A model generated the notes under the pieces. It was not told where the DNA came from, ran no database searches, and was given only the letters and a program-made list of their open reading frames with translations. The position numbers and the translations under genes are program-made. From NCBI GenBank assembly GCA_012961725.1, contig DTYU01000238.1, positions 1-12,611 of the forward strand: 12,611 bases of DNA. Direction: 5' to 3'. Positions 1 to 6,234 of the stretch are shown here, in pieces. Position 1 is the stretch's first letter; every line of letters begins with the position of its first letter. The DNA is from Desulfotomaculum sp. Lineage in GTDB: Bacteria > Bacillota > Desulfotomaculia > Desulfotomaculales > Ammonificaceae.

Positions 1-4
1 TAAA

Positions 5-60
5 GGGGATATCAGGCGGGGCAAGCCGATAACCAAAAAATAATTTAGTATGGTGTCCCC
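5..60 (+). promoter_or_regulatory. Imperfect inverted repeat in the leader before the DapL-like gene
   Basis: The arm at 5-14 (GGGGATATCA) can pair along its whole length with 51-60 (TGGTGTCCCC) if two G-U pairs are allowed, giving a 10-bp RNA stem closing a 36-base loop. Inside the loop a short CGG (17-19) can pair with CCG (26-28), and an A-rich tract follows at 34-43. The structure ends just before the Shine-Dalgarno sequence at 73-79. Whether it is a leader structure, the tail of an upstream transcript or chance cannot be told. The TAA at 1-3 could be the stop codon of a gene outside the window. Confidence 0.25.
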
Positions 61-82
61 GTAATTTATTTTGGGAGGGATA

Positions 83-1261
83 GTGTTGCCGGAGGCAGCC
101 CAAAGAGTGAGAAACTTACCGCCGTATCTTTTTGCTAAGATCGAAAGGCTTATTGCAGAGAAAAAGGCGGCGGGCGTGGATGTTATCAGTCTCGGTATCG
201 GTGACCCGGACCAGCCGACACCGGCGCATATTTGCTCAGAAGCCGCTCGGCAGATCTACGAGCAGGAGAACCACCGGTACCCTTCCTCGGCAGGGATGCT
301 CTCGTTTCGCGATGCCGTCGCCCAATGGTATGCCCGGCGTTTCGGGGTTACCCTGGACCCCGAGAGCGAAGTCGTTTCCCTTATCGGGTCCAAAGAAGGA
401 ATTGCCCATATCTCCTGGTGTTACGTCAATCCCGGGGACACGGTGCTGGTACCCGATCCGGGATACCCCGTATACGCAGGCGGCACGATCCTCGCCGGCG
501 GAGAGCCTTACACTTTGCCGCTTCTTCCCGAAAACGCTTTTCTTCCGCGGTTCGATGAAATCCCTACGGAGGTAGCGAAGCGGGCGAAGATACTCTTCCT
601 GAACTACCCGAATAACCCTACCGCCGGGGTGGCGACTAAGGAGTTTTTCATGGAGGCGGTTTCCTTTGCGCGGGAGTTCGACATTCTCGTTTGCCATGAT
701 GCCGCCTATACAGAAATCGCCTACGACGGATACCGGCCGCCCAGCTTTCTACAGGTTCACGGAGCAAAGGAGGTAGGGATAGAGTTCGGTTCGGTCTCCA
801 AGCCTTACAACATGACCGGGTGGAGGTGCGGCTGGGCGGCAGGGAAAAAAGAGGCTATCGATTGTTTGGGAACGCTCAAGTCTAACATTGATTCAGGCGT
901 TTTTCAGGTCGTGCAGTACGCGGCGATAGCCGGTCTTACCGGGCCCCAGGAGACGCTGGCTCAGATGAACGACCTGTACAAGGAACGCCGGGAGATCGCG
1001 GTTAACGCACTGAGAGAGATGGGATGGCACATCCAGCCGCCAAAGGCGTCTTTTTACCTCTGGCTGCCGGTTCCGAGGAACTTTACCTCGGAGTCGTTCG
1101 CCGAAGAACTGATCGAAAAGGCGGGTGTCGTGGTCACTCCCGGCAGCGGATACGGTAAGTACGGGGCCGGGTATTTCAGGATTTCATTAACGGTACCGAC
1201 CGGGAGGTTGCGGGAAGCGTTTGACCGGCTGAAACAGGTATTAGGCCGGGTCAGTTTTTAG
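83..1261 (+). CDS. dapL: LL-diaminopimelate aminotransferase (DapL-type class I/II aminotransferase)
   Basis: PLP-dependent enzyme that makes LL-diaminopimelate from tetrahydrodipicolinate and glutamate in one step, for lysine and peptidoglycan synthesis; cytosolic. The N-terminus (NLPPYLFAKIERLIAEKK, then SLGIGDPDQPTP) and the HRYPSSAG and GSKEGIAH segments match the DapL subfamily found in Peptococcaceae and Moorella relatives. Fold-type I motifs are intact: NYPNNPT near residues 174-180, the PLP lysine in SKPYNMTGWR at about residue 240, and the substrate-carboxylate arginine in FRISL at about residue 366. The 392-residue length is normal. An in-frame TTG at 71 overlaps the Shine-Dalgarno GGGAGGG (73-79), so it is unlikely. 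GTG at 83 or TTG at 86 are the realistic starts, and TTG 86 has the better spacing. The next gene, another aminotransferase, follows after 16 bases. Exact substrate is inferred from family resemblance; a related class I aminotransferase activity remains possible. Confidence 0.85.
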   Translation: MLPEAAQRVRNLPPYLFAKIERLIAEKKAAGVDVISLGIGDPDQPTPAHICSEAARQIYEQENHRYPSSAGMLSFRDAVAQWYARRFGVTLDPESEVVSLIGSKEGIAHISWCYVNPGDTVLVPDPGYPVYAGGTILAGGEPYTLPLLPENAFLPRFDEIPTEVAKRAKILFLNYPNNPTAGVATKEFFMEAVSFAREFDILVCHDAAYTEIAYDGYRPPSFLQVHGAKEVGIEFGSVSKPYNMTGWRCGWAAGKKEAIDCLGTLKSNIDSGVFQVVQYAAIAGLTGPQETLAQMNDLYKERREIAVNALREMGWHIQPPKASFYLWLPVPRNFTSESFAEELIEKAGVVVTPGSGYGKYGAGYFRISLTVPTGRLREAFDRLKQVLGRVSF

Positions 1262-1277
1262 AAGGGAGGCAGGAGCC

Positions 1278-2471
1278 GTGAAACTTTCAGGCCGTGCCAG
1301 GGGGATCAGCCCTTCACCGACCCTATCGGTTGACGCGAGGGCAAAAGAGCTCGCGGCGGCGGGGGAGCGGATCATCAACTTCGGGGTTGGCGAGCCCGAT
1401 TTCGATACTCCTGAGCATATTAAGGCCGCCGCTGCCGAAGCGATGGCGAGGGGCATGACAAAGTATACGGCAGTAGCAGGGACGCTCGAGCTACGGCAGG
1501 CCATCTGCCGAAAGTTTGCTCGCGATAACGACCTCACCTACAGGCCGGATGAGATCGTCGTCTCCTGCGGCGCCAAGCATTCGTTATATAATGCTGTTCA
1601 GGTGCTGGCCGAGCCAGGAGACGAGGTGATTGTACCTGCACCGTACTGGGTGAGTTACCTTGAGCAGGTGAAGCTTGCGGGCGCTGAACCGGTAGTGGTT
1701 AAAACCCGGGCCGAAAACGGCTATAAACTGATTCCGGAAGAGCTTTCCGGCTCACTCACCCCCCGCTCGCGCCTGTTGATCCTGAACTCGCCTTCGAACC
1801 CGACCGGCAGTATATACACGAAGGAGGAATTGGCAGCAATCGCGGAGGTGGCGGTGAGGGCCGGCATCTGGGTGCTGTCTGATGAGGTTTACGAAAAGCT
1901 GATCTATGACGGCGCCGCCCACTTCAGCATAGCCTCGCTCGGTCCAGAAATCAAGCAGCAGACGGTGGTGGTGAACGGGGTTTCGAAATCGTACGCCATG
2001 ACCGGCTGGCGGATAGGCTATGCGGCCGCCCCTGCTCCGGTGGCCAAGGCAATGGCGGATCTTCAGAGCCACAGCACCTCCAATCCGACCTCTATTGCTC
2101 AGGCTGCAGCCGTCGCGGCGCTTAACGGTCCGCAGGAAGCGGTGGCAGAGATGCGGTCGGCCTTCGCTGCCCGCCGGACGTACATCCTTGAGCGTCTTAA
2201 CGGCATCCCCGGCATCAACTGCCCCACACCCGCCGGCGCTTTCTACGCATTTCCCGACGTTTCTGCATACTTTGGGCGTCGCTGGGGGGAGAAGACAATA
2301 TCCAGCGCCAGCGACCTGGCAGCCTTCCTTCTCGAAGAGGCCAAAGTGGCCGTTGTACCCGGAATTGCTTTCGGGAACGATCGTTGTTTGCGGTTCTCCT
2401 ACGCCGCCTCTCTCGAGGAGATTGCCGAAGGCATGGACCGGATCGCCGCCGCGTTCGGCAGTCTTCGATAG
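1278..2471 (+). CDS. aspC: Aspartate aminotransferase family protein (class I/II, PLP-dependent)
   Basis: Probable aspartate:2-oxoglutarate aminotransferase of the Bacillus/Thermus type (subgroup Ib), linking oxaloacetate and aspartate. In this position it could supply aspartate to the lysine/threonine branch. The N-terminus SPTLSVDARAKEL with NFGVGEPDFDTPEHI is characteristic of this subgroup. Other motifs are NSPSNPTGS with its Asn at about residue 174, DEVYEKLIYDG, the PLP lysine in GVSKSYAMTGWR at about residue 237, and the distal arginine in LRFSYA at about residue 372. The 397-residue length is typical. The GTG start has GGGAGG at 1264-1269, 8 bases upstream. It lies 16 bases after the DapL-like gene and probably shares its transcript. 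Family assignment is firm. Substrate is less sure, since close paralogues act on aromatic amino acids, prephenate or other keto acids. Confidence 0.85.
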   Translation: MKLSGRARGISPSPTLSVDARAKELAAAGERIINFGVGEPDFDTPEHIKAAAAEAMARGMTKYTAVAGTLELRQAICRKFARDNDLTYRPDEIVVSCGAKHSLYNAVQVLAEPGDEVIVPAPYWVSYLEQVKLAGAEPVVVKTRAENGYKLIPEELSGSLTPRSRLLILNSPSNPTGSIYTKEELAAIAEVAVRAGIWVLSDEVYEKLIYDGAAHFSIASLGPEIKQQTVVVNGVSKSYAMTGWRIGYAAAPAPVAKAMADLQSHSTSNPTSIAQAAAVAALNGPQEAVAEMRSAFAARRTYILERLNGIPGINCPTPAGAFYAFPDVSAYFGRRWGEKTISSASDLAAFLLEEAKVAVVPGIAFGNDRCLRFSYAASLEEIAEGMDRIAAAFGSLR

Positions 2472-2474
2472 TAG

Positions 2475-2499
2475 AGACCGGTCTTTCCGATTTTTCGGA
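2475..2499 (+). other. Palindrome and small hairpin just after the aspC stop
   Basis: A perfect 10-base palindrome, AGACCGGTCT (2475-2484), is followed at once by a 5-bp hairpin, TCCGA (2486-2490) and TCGGA (2495-2499), with a TTTT loop. No T-run follows, so it does not look like a standard intrinsic terminator. It may be a processing or stabilising structure at the 3' end of the aminotransferase transcript. Confidence 0.25.
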
Positions 2500-2547
2500 G
2501 TTGTGAACATATTATCGAAAAAGGGCTTGGGTACCAACGAGCCATTC

Positions 2548-2566
2548 TCGCAGTAAAGAGCTGCGA
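2548..2566 (+). terminator. Weak stem-loop, possible terminator between aspC and yicC
   Basis: TCGCAG (2548-2553) pairs with CTGCGA (2561-2566) around a 7-base loop. The sequence after it is AAACTGTTGTTT, not a clean T-tract, so termination would be poor. It is the best hairpin in the 210-base gap between the aminotransferase pair and yicC, where a transcript boundary is expected. Confidence 0.2.
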
Positions 2567-2612
2567 AAACTGTTGTTTGGGACGATTTCGGCACTTTTTC
2601 TGAAAATTTTGC

Positions 2613-2637
2613 AGGGATTTTTTATCTCAGGCAGAAA
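2613..2637 (+). promoter_or_regulatory. Possible sigma-H-like promoter before yicC
   Basis: AGGGATT (2613-2619) resembles the sigma-H -35 consensus AGGAWWT, and AGAAA (2633-2637) resembles the -10 consensus RGAAT, with 13 bases between. It lies in an AT-rich patch 45 bases before the yicC start, where a promoter is expected. No convincing sigma-A hexamer pair was seen in 2472-2669. The match is imperfect at both boxes, so this is only a candidate. Confidence 0.25.
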
Positions 2638-2681
2638 AAGAAATAGATCCAGAACGAAAAATAAGGGCGGTGAGAGGGAAA

Positions 2682-3551
2682 TTGCGTAGCATGACCGGGT
2701 ATGGCTGCGCCGAAGCAGTTTTCCCCGGTGGAAAGGTCATAGTAGAGATCAAGGCGGTAAACCATCGGTTCTGCGACGTGATGGTTCGGTTGCCGCGCGC
2801 TTACATGTGCTTCGAGGATTCTTTGCGAAAGCTTGTCCAGGAAAATGTTGCGCGGGGCCGGGTGGAGGCTTATATTACCATAGAAGAGATAGCGGGTAAA
2901 AACGTAGCCGTACAAATTGACAAGGAGCTTGCAATCGCATATCATAAAGCCTTGGAGGATCTCTGCCGTTGCTTGGGAATGAAGGAATCCGTTAGTTTGG
3001 AGAGCATAATTGCTCAGCCGGGTGTGATGAACCTTGTTGAAACGCGTGGCGATATCAACAGGATGTTGCCCGTGCTGCAAACGGCCACAAAAGAAGCCCT
3101 TGCGCAACTGATCCGGAGAAGGGAAGCTGAAGGTGCCAGTCTTGTAAAGGATATCAAGGATCGTCTTGGGCGCATCAAGGGGATTTGTATGCTGATAGAA
3201 GAAGAGGCGCCGCGGGTTGTCCAATCTTACCGGGAAAGGATTTTGGAACGTTTGGGCGGTCTTTCTGATTTGGTAGAGCCCGGCCGGGTCTTAGGTGAGG
3301 CGGCGCTGCTCGCGGAACGGGCGGATATCACCGAAGAGCTGGTGCGCCTGAGGGGCCACACTGAACGAATCGAAGAAACGCTGGTGTCCGAATCGGCCGC
3401 AGGCCGGCGGCTCGACTTTTTACTACAGGAGATGTTCCGGGAATTCAATACAATTGTTTCCAAGGCCCAAAACCTGCGTATCAGTCAGCTTGTCATTGAC
3501 GCGAAGAGCGAACTTGAAAAGATGCGGGAGCAAGCGCAGAATCTTGAATAA
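2682..3551 (+). CDS. yicC: YicC/YloC-family endoribonuclease
   Basis: Member of the YicC/YloC family (YicC_N plus DUF1732). E. coli YicC is reported to be an endoribonuclease, so an RNA-cleaving role is inferred here. Landmarks are the N-terminal RSMTGYG, the segment EIKAVNHRFCDVMVRLPR, and a C-terminal region running from LRGHTERIEE through RRLDFLLQEMFREFNTI to ELEKMREQAQNLE. The C-terminal half is strongly charged and helical. Length (289 residues) is normal. The family usually has NREINTIGSKA where this protein reads FREFNTIVSKA, a small divergence in a conserved patch. The start is uncertain. TTG 2682 gives the usual LRSMTGYG beginning, with GAGAGGG (2672-2678) only 3 bases away. GTG 2670 and ATG 2691 are alternatives. 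It heads the remA-gmk-rpoZ cluster, as yloC does in Bacillus subtilis. Confidence 0.88.
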   Translation: MRSMTGYGCAEAVFPGGKVIVEIKAVNHRFCDVMVRLPRAYMCFEDSLRKLVQENVARGRVEAYITIEEIAGKNVAVQIDKELAIAYHKALEDLCRCLGMKESVSLESIIAQPGVMNLVETRGDINRMLPVLQTATKEALAQLIRRREAEGASLVKDIKDRLGRIKGICMLIEEEAPRVVQSYRERILERLGGLSDLVEPGRVLGEAALLAERADITEELVRLRGHTERIEETLVSESAAGRRLDFLLQEMFREFNTIVSKAQNLRISQLVIDAKSELEKMREQAQNLE

Positions 3552-3584
3552 AACACCGCGCCCGTCGAGAGAAGTACCGTTTTG

Positions 3585-3593
3585 GGAGGAGGG
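3585..3593 (+). promoter_or_regulatory. Strong ribosome binding site that fixes the remA start
   Basis: GGAGGAGGG lies 6 bases before TTG 3600. An in-frame TTG at 3582 sits directly against this site and would translate it, so TTG 3600 is the better start. It also gives an 89-residue protein beginning like other RemA proteins (DIKLINIGFGN). Confidence 0.75.
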
Positions 3594-3599
3594 AGTGTC

Positions 3600-3869
3600 T
3601 TGGATATCAAGCTTATCAACATCGGTTTCGGGAATATCGTCTCCGCCAACCGGATCATTGCTATCGTTAGTCCGGAATCAGCGCCCATCAAAAGGATCAT
3701 CACCGAAGCCCGTGACGGAGGAATGCTGATTGATGCCACTTACGGCCGGAGGACGCGGGCGGTCATTATCACGGATTCGGATCACGTGATTTTGTCCGCA
3801 GTCCAGCCCGAGACGGTAGCACACCGCTTAACTCCAAAAGGATCGGGGGCAGAGGAGCCTAAAGAGTGA
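3600..3869 (+). CDS. remA: RemA family DNA-binding regulator (DUF370)
   Basis: RemA (formerly YlzA, DUF370) is a small ring-forming DNA-binding protein that in Bacillus subtilis activates biofilm matrix and osmoprotection genes. In clostridia its targets are largely unknown. Nearly the whole protein follows the family pattern: INIGFGNIVSANR near residues 6-18, SPESAPIKR, the glycine/arginine-rich YGRRTRAVI, then DSDHVILSAVQPETVAHR. The arginines of the RRTR loop lie in the region linked to DNA binding. Length (89 residues from TTG 3600) equals that of typical RemA. It begins 48 bases after yicC, and its stop overlaps the gmk start by 4 bases, so translation is probably coupled. This yicC-remA-gmk-rpoZ order is conserved across Firmicutes. 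Confidence 0.93.
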   Translation: MDIKLINIGFGNIVSANRIIAIVSPESAPIKRIITEARDGGMLIDATYGRRTRAVIITDSDHVILSAVQPETVAHRLTPKGSGAEEPKE

Positions 3870-4465
3870 ATCAAGGGCTGCTACTGGTGGTCTCCGGGCC
3901 CTCTGGAGTCGGTAAAGGAACCATCTGCCGCGCACTTGAAGCAATGGATTCATCGATTCACCTCTCAATTTCCATGACGACCCGCCCACCGCGTAAAGGA
4001 GAAAGAGAGGGCCTAGACTATTTTTTTCTTTCGGAAGAGCGGTTTCAGGAATTAATAAAGAAAGACGAACTGTTAGAATGGGCTCGCGTATACACGTATT
4101 ATTACGGCACTCCTCTAAGACCAGTTATGGAAGCAAGAACCGCGGGAAAAGACGTGATTCTCGAAATCGATGTTCAGGGGGGGTTCAAGGTACGGGAAAA
4201 GTGTCCAGACAGCGTGTTGATTTTCGTTTTTCCTCCATCGATCGAAGAACTGCGCGCCCGGCTGCGTAAAAGAGGGACTGAAGATCCTGTTGCGCTTGAG
4301 GCCCGCCTTTGCTGGGCTCGGGAGGAACTGCGGTGTTACGGCCGATATGATTACGTTGTGGTGAATGATAAGGTGGAGGAGGCGGTGAAGAAGATCAACG
4401 CCATCAGAACCGCAGAAAAGTGCCGGTCGCGGCGGAATCTTGGGATGGAGCAGCTTGAAGAATGA
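3866..4465 (+). CDS. gmk: Guanylate kinase
   Basis: Cytosolic enzyme that phosphorylates GMP (and dGMP) with ATP to GDP, needed for GTP pools and for recycling after (p)ppGpp turnover. The P-loop SGPSGVGKGT is at residues 10-19. The GMP-binding stretch SMTTRPPRKGEREGLDYFF follows, then YYYGTP and the EIDVQGGFKV strand, and a lid region with RLRKRGTEDP. Length (199 residues) is close to the usual 200-207. GTG 3866 sits inside the remA stop (GTGA overlap) with AGAGGAG at 3851-3857 upstream. Its own stop overlaps the rpoZ ATG in the same way. All catalytic motifs look intact. Confidence 0.96.
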   Translation: MNQGLLLVVSGPSGVGKGTICRALEAMDSSIHLSISMTTRPPRKGEREGLDYFFLSEERFQELIKKDELLEWARVYTYYYGTPLRPVMEARTAGKDVILEIDVQGGFKVREKCPDSVLIFVFPPSIEELRARLRKRGTEDPVALEARLCWAREELRCYGRYDYVVVNDKVEEAVKKINAIRTAEKCRSRRNLGMEQLEE

Positions 4466-4704
4466 AAAGGAGGGAAAGCGCTGACACGTTTATGCCGATG
4501 AACAAACCTCCGCTCGATGAGCTGTTGCACGTCTCCACCAACCGTTATGTACTCGCGATAGTAGCCGCAAAGTATGCCCGGGCTATCACGGACAAGATAA
4601 ATGCCGGGCTCTTAGACGAAGGTATAAAACCCGTTTCCAAGGGTCTTGAAGACATTTCCGCCGGTAAGGTGAAGTTTACTCCACCCGGTAAGAGAATTAA
4701 ATAA
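4462..4704 (+). CDS. rpoZ: DNA-directed RNA polymerase omega subunit
   Basis: Small RNA polymerase subunit that helps fold and hold the beta' subunit. The recognisable core is PPLDELLHVSTNRYVLAIVAAKYARAIT, followed by KPVSKGLEDISAGKVKF. This is the omega pattern (RY.L...AAKRAR; KPV..ALEEI..GK), although KYARA replaces the common KRAR. It ends in the basic tail PPGKRIK. Length is 80 residues from ATG 4462, which overlaps the gmk stop by 4 bases (ATGA). ATG 4492 and ATG 4498 (MNKPPLDEL) are also plausible starts, and the protein similarity begins about there. A strong Shine-Dalgarno sequence at 4469-4474 is inside the longer form and too far (17 bases or more) from the internal ATGs, so the true start is unsettled. 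Confidence 0.9.
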   Translation: MKRRESADTFMPMNKPPLDELLHVSTNRYVLAIVAAKYARAITDKINAGLLDEGIKPVSKGLEDISAGKVKFTPPGKRIK

Positions 4705-4705
4705 G

Positions 4706-4726
4706 GCGACATTCTGCGAATGTCGC
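4706..4726 (+). terminator. Strong hairpin just after rpoZ
   Basis: GCGACATTC (4706-4714) and GAATGTCGC (4718-4726) form a perfect 9-bp stem with a 3-base TGC loop, starting one base after the rpoZ stop codon. The following ATTGTAAATTG is AT-rich but lacks a T-run. It may be a transcript end or 3' protective hairpin for the yicC-rpoZ operon, or the outer edge of the adjacent repeat element. Confidence 0.45.
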
Positions 4727-4840
4727 ATTGTAAATTGAATATTGCAAATTGGAAATTGTAAAATAGAATAAACAATCTAAATATCATATTTACAATTTTC
4801 ATGTTTTTTAATGGGGTTTTTCAATGGGGCGAAGCGACTT
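4726..4840. repeat. AT-rich dispersed repeat element, copy 1
   Basis: An approximately 115-base non-coding element. Its left 25 bases (4726-4750) match the left 25 bases of copy 2 (12359-12383) at 20 positions without gaps. Its right end, GGGGCGAAGCGACTT (4826-4840), matches the right end of copy 2 (12449-12467), which differs by two small insertions. Inside, AAATTGTAAA (4753-4762) is repeated inverted as TTTACAATTT (4789-4798), so the element can fold back. It encodes no protein. It is probably a small non-autonomous, MITE- or REP-like repeat; mobility is inferred, not shown. Confidence 0.5.
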
Positions 4841-5028
4841 GCCTTTCGGGAAACCGTTCGTCACGCCACTTCGTGAATACAGGCCGCGGAAACCTTCTGT
4901 CTTTATGAGCTTTGTGTGAGAAAAATTAAAGCAAGCCTTTGTGGCTTCGCGCGAAAGAGTTCAATTTGATCTTTTCATGTTGCAATGTAAACCATTTTGT
5001 GGATAGCAGGCCTGAGGAACGAGTTCTT
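4841..5028. other. Rest of the non-coding gap between rpoZ and coaBC
   Basis: With the hairpin and repeat above, this completes a 324-base gap (4705-5028). It has small stem-loops only: TCACG/CGTGA (4861-4865 with 4872-4876) and AAGCC/GGCTT (4933-4937 with 4943-4947). A TTGATC at 4966-4971 could be a -35 box, but no matching -10 lies at the right distance. GAGG at 5014-5017 is the likely ribosome binding site for coaBC. I recognise no riboswitch, tRNA or gene here. An in-frame 31-codon reading (4824-4919) lacks a ribosome binding site. Confidence 0.5.
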
Positions 5029-6234
5029 ATGATGCTGAGCGAGAAAAAGGTGATTGTAGGTGTAACGGGGGGCATCGCAGCTTACAAGGCTGCGGATTTG
5101 GTCTCCTGCTTACGTTCAGAGGGCGCCTCCGTCCGGGTGGTGTTAACACGCGGCGCACAGGAGTTTATCCGCCCGCTTACTTTTAAGGCGCTCAGCGGTC
5201 ACGACGTTTATCACACTCTGTTCGGCGGTCCCGACCCGCTCCCCCACATCACCCTGGCCGATAAAGGTGACGTGCTTGTCGTTTACCCGGCAACAGCAAA
5301 CTTTATCGGACAAGCCGCCTCCGGCCTTGCTCCTGATCTGTTGACAACCCTCCTTCTTGCCTTTAAGGGCCCGGTGCTTATCTGTCCTGCAATGAACACA
5401 AGGATGTATACCAGCACCGTGGTACAGACAAACCTTCGACTCCTCGAAGAGCGCGGTCTGGTAATTGTCCCGCCCGAGACCGGCCGCCTCGCGTGCGGCG
5501 AAACCGGGCCGGGACGCCTGCCGCCACCGGATACAGTGATGGAGATGATCCGCGGGGCATTGCTAAAAAAGGATTTAGGCGGCTTGACCTTCCTCGTAAC
5601 CGCAGGGCCTACCAGGGAGCCGCTGGACCCGGTTCGTTACCTTACCAACCGCAGCTCCGGAAAGATGGGGTACGCTGTGGCAAGGGCAGCCCGGGATCGG
5701 GGTGCGCGCGTTATTCTTATCAGCGGTCCGACGGCCCTGACCGAGCCTCCCGGGGTCTCGGTTGTAAAAGTGACTACGGCCTTGGAGATGCGCCGAGCGG
5801 TCTTAGAGCGGTTCGATACCGCGGACGTGGTGGTCATGGGTGCTGCAGTGAGCGACTACCGTCCAAAGGGAGTCCGGGAAGAAAAGCTTAAAAAAGGCGA
5901 GCCGGAAATTACGGTGACGTTTACAGAGAACCCGGATATTTTGGCCGAACTCGGCAAAAATAAGCGGCACCAGCTTTTAGTCGGTTTTGCGGCCGAAACC
6001 GGGGAGATACCGGTACATGCCCGCAAGAAACTCGAAGCAAAAAACTTGGATCTTGTCGTAGCCAACGACATATGCCAGGAAGGCGGCGGGTTTGAGGCAG
6101 ACACCAACACCGTCTGTCTGGCTTTCCGGGACGGGCGGTTTTTCGATCTGCCCACAATGAGCAAGTATTTAGTAGCCCACCGCGTCATCGATGCCGTGTT
6201 GGAACTCCGGGAGGAAGAGACGGGGCGTGAGTGA
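5029..6234 (+). CDS. coaBC: Bifunctional phosphopantothenoylcysteine decarboxylase / phosphopantothenate-cysteine ligase
   Basis: Two-domain cytosolic enzyme of coenzyme A synthesis: the CoaB domain joins 4'-phosphopantothenate to cysteine with CTP, and the FMN-dependent CoaC domain decarboxylates the product to 4'-phosphopantetheine. CoaC (residues 1 to about 185) shows GVTGGIAAYKAADL, the active-site His73 in PHITLAD, PATANFIGQAASG, the PAMNTRM loop around Asn123, and Cys156 in ACGETGPGR. CoaB (from about residue 190) shows TAGPTREPLDPVRYL, NRSSGKMGYA from Asn207, AAVSDYRP, the lysines of EEKLKK (286-289) and FTENPDIL. The 401-residue length is standard. ATG 5029 or 5032 is chosen because similarity starts at MLSEKKVIVGVTGG; the reading frame is open upstream to 4939 but that part resembles nothing. 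Its end overlaps the priA start by 8 bases. Confidence 0.96.
   Translation: MMLSEKKVIVGVTGGIAAYKAADLVSCLRSEGASVRVVLTRGAQEFIRPLTFKALSGHDVYHTLFGGPDPLPHITLADKGDVLVVYPATANFIGQAASGLAPDLLTTLLLAFKGPVLICPAMNTRMYTSTVVQTNLRLLEERGLVIVPPETGRLACGETGPGRLPPPDTVMEMIRGALLKKDLGGLTFLVTAGPTREPLDPVRYLTNRSSGKMGYAVARAARDRGARVILISGPTALTEPPGVSVVKVTTALEMRRAVLERFDTADVVVMGAAVSDYRPKGVREEKLKKGEPEITVTFTENPDILAELGKNKRHQLLVGFAAETGEIPVHARKKLEAKNLDLVVANDICQEGGGFEADTNTVCLAFRDGRFFDLPTMSKYLVAHRVIDAVLELREEETGRE

Noticed and set aside
1752..2594. A 280-codon minus-strand open frame over the end of aspC
   Set aside because: It lies antisense to a convincing aminotransferase and its product has no family resemblance, with a low-complexity Gly/Arg-rich composition.
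2622..3224. A 200-codon minus-strand open frame over yicC
   Set aside because: It is antisense to a well-conserved YicC protein. There is no plausible start context and no known domain.
4726..4800. A CRISPR-like or tandem repeat array in the AT-rich patch
   Set aside because: The TTG/AAATTG words recur irregularly and lack a fixed unit and spacers. The fold-back arrangement fits a single dispersed element better.
4824..4919. A 31-codon open frame in the rpoZ-coaBC gap
   Set aside because: It has no ribosome binding site, begins inside the dispersed repeat, and its product resembles nothing known.
4939..5028. An N-terminal extension of CoaBC by 30 residues
   Set aside because: The frame is open, but the extension lacks similarity to CoaBC proteins, while MLSEKKVIVGVTGG at 5032 matches the normal beginning.
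4706..5028. A riboswitch or small RNA gene before coaBC
   Set aside because: Only short, unrelated stem-loops are visible, and no conserved riboswitch core (TPP, SAM, cyclic-di-GMP, lysine or others) could be matched. Repeat sequence explains the first part.
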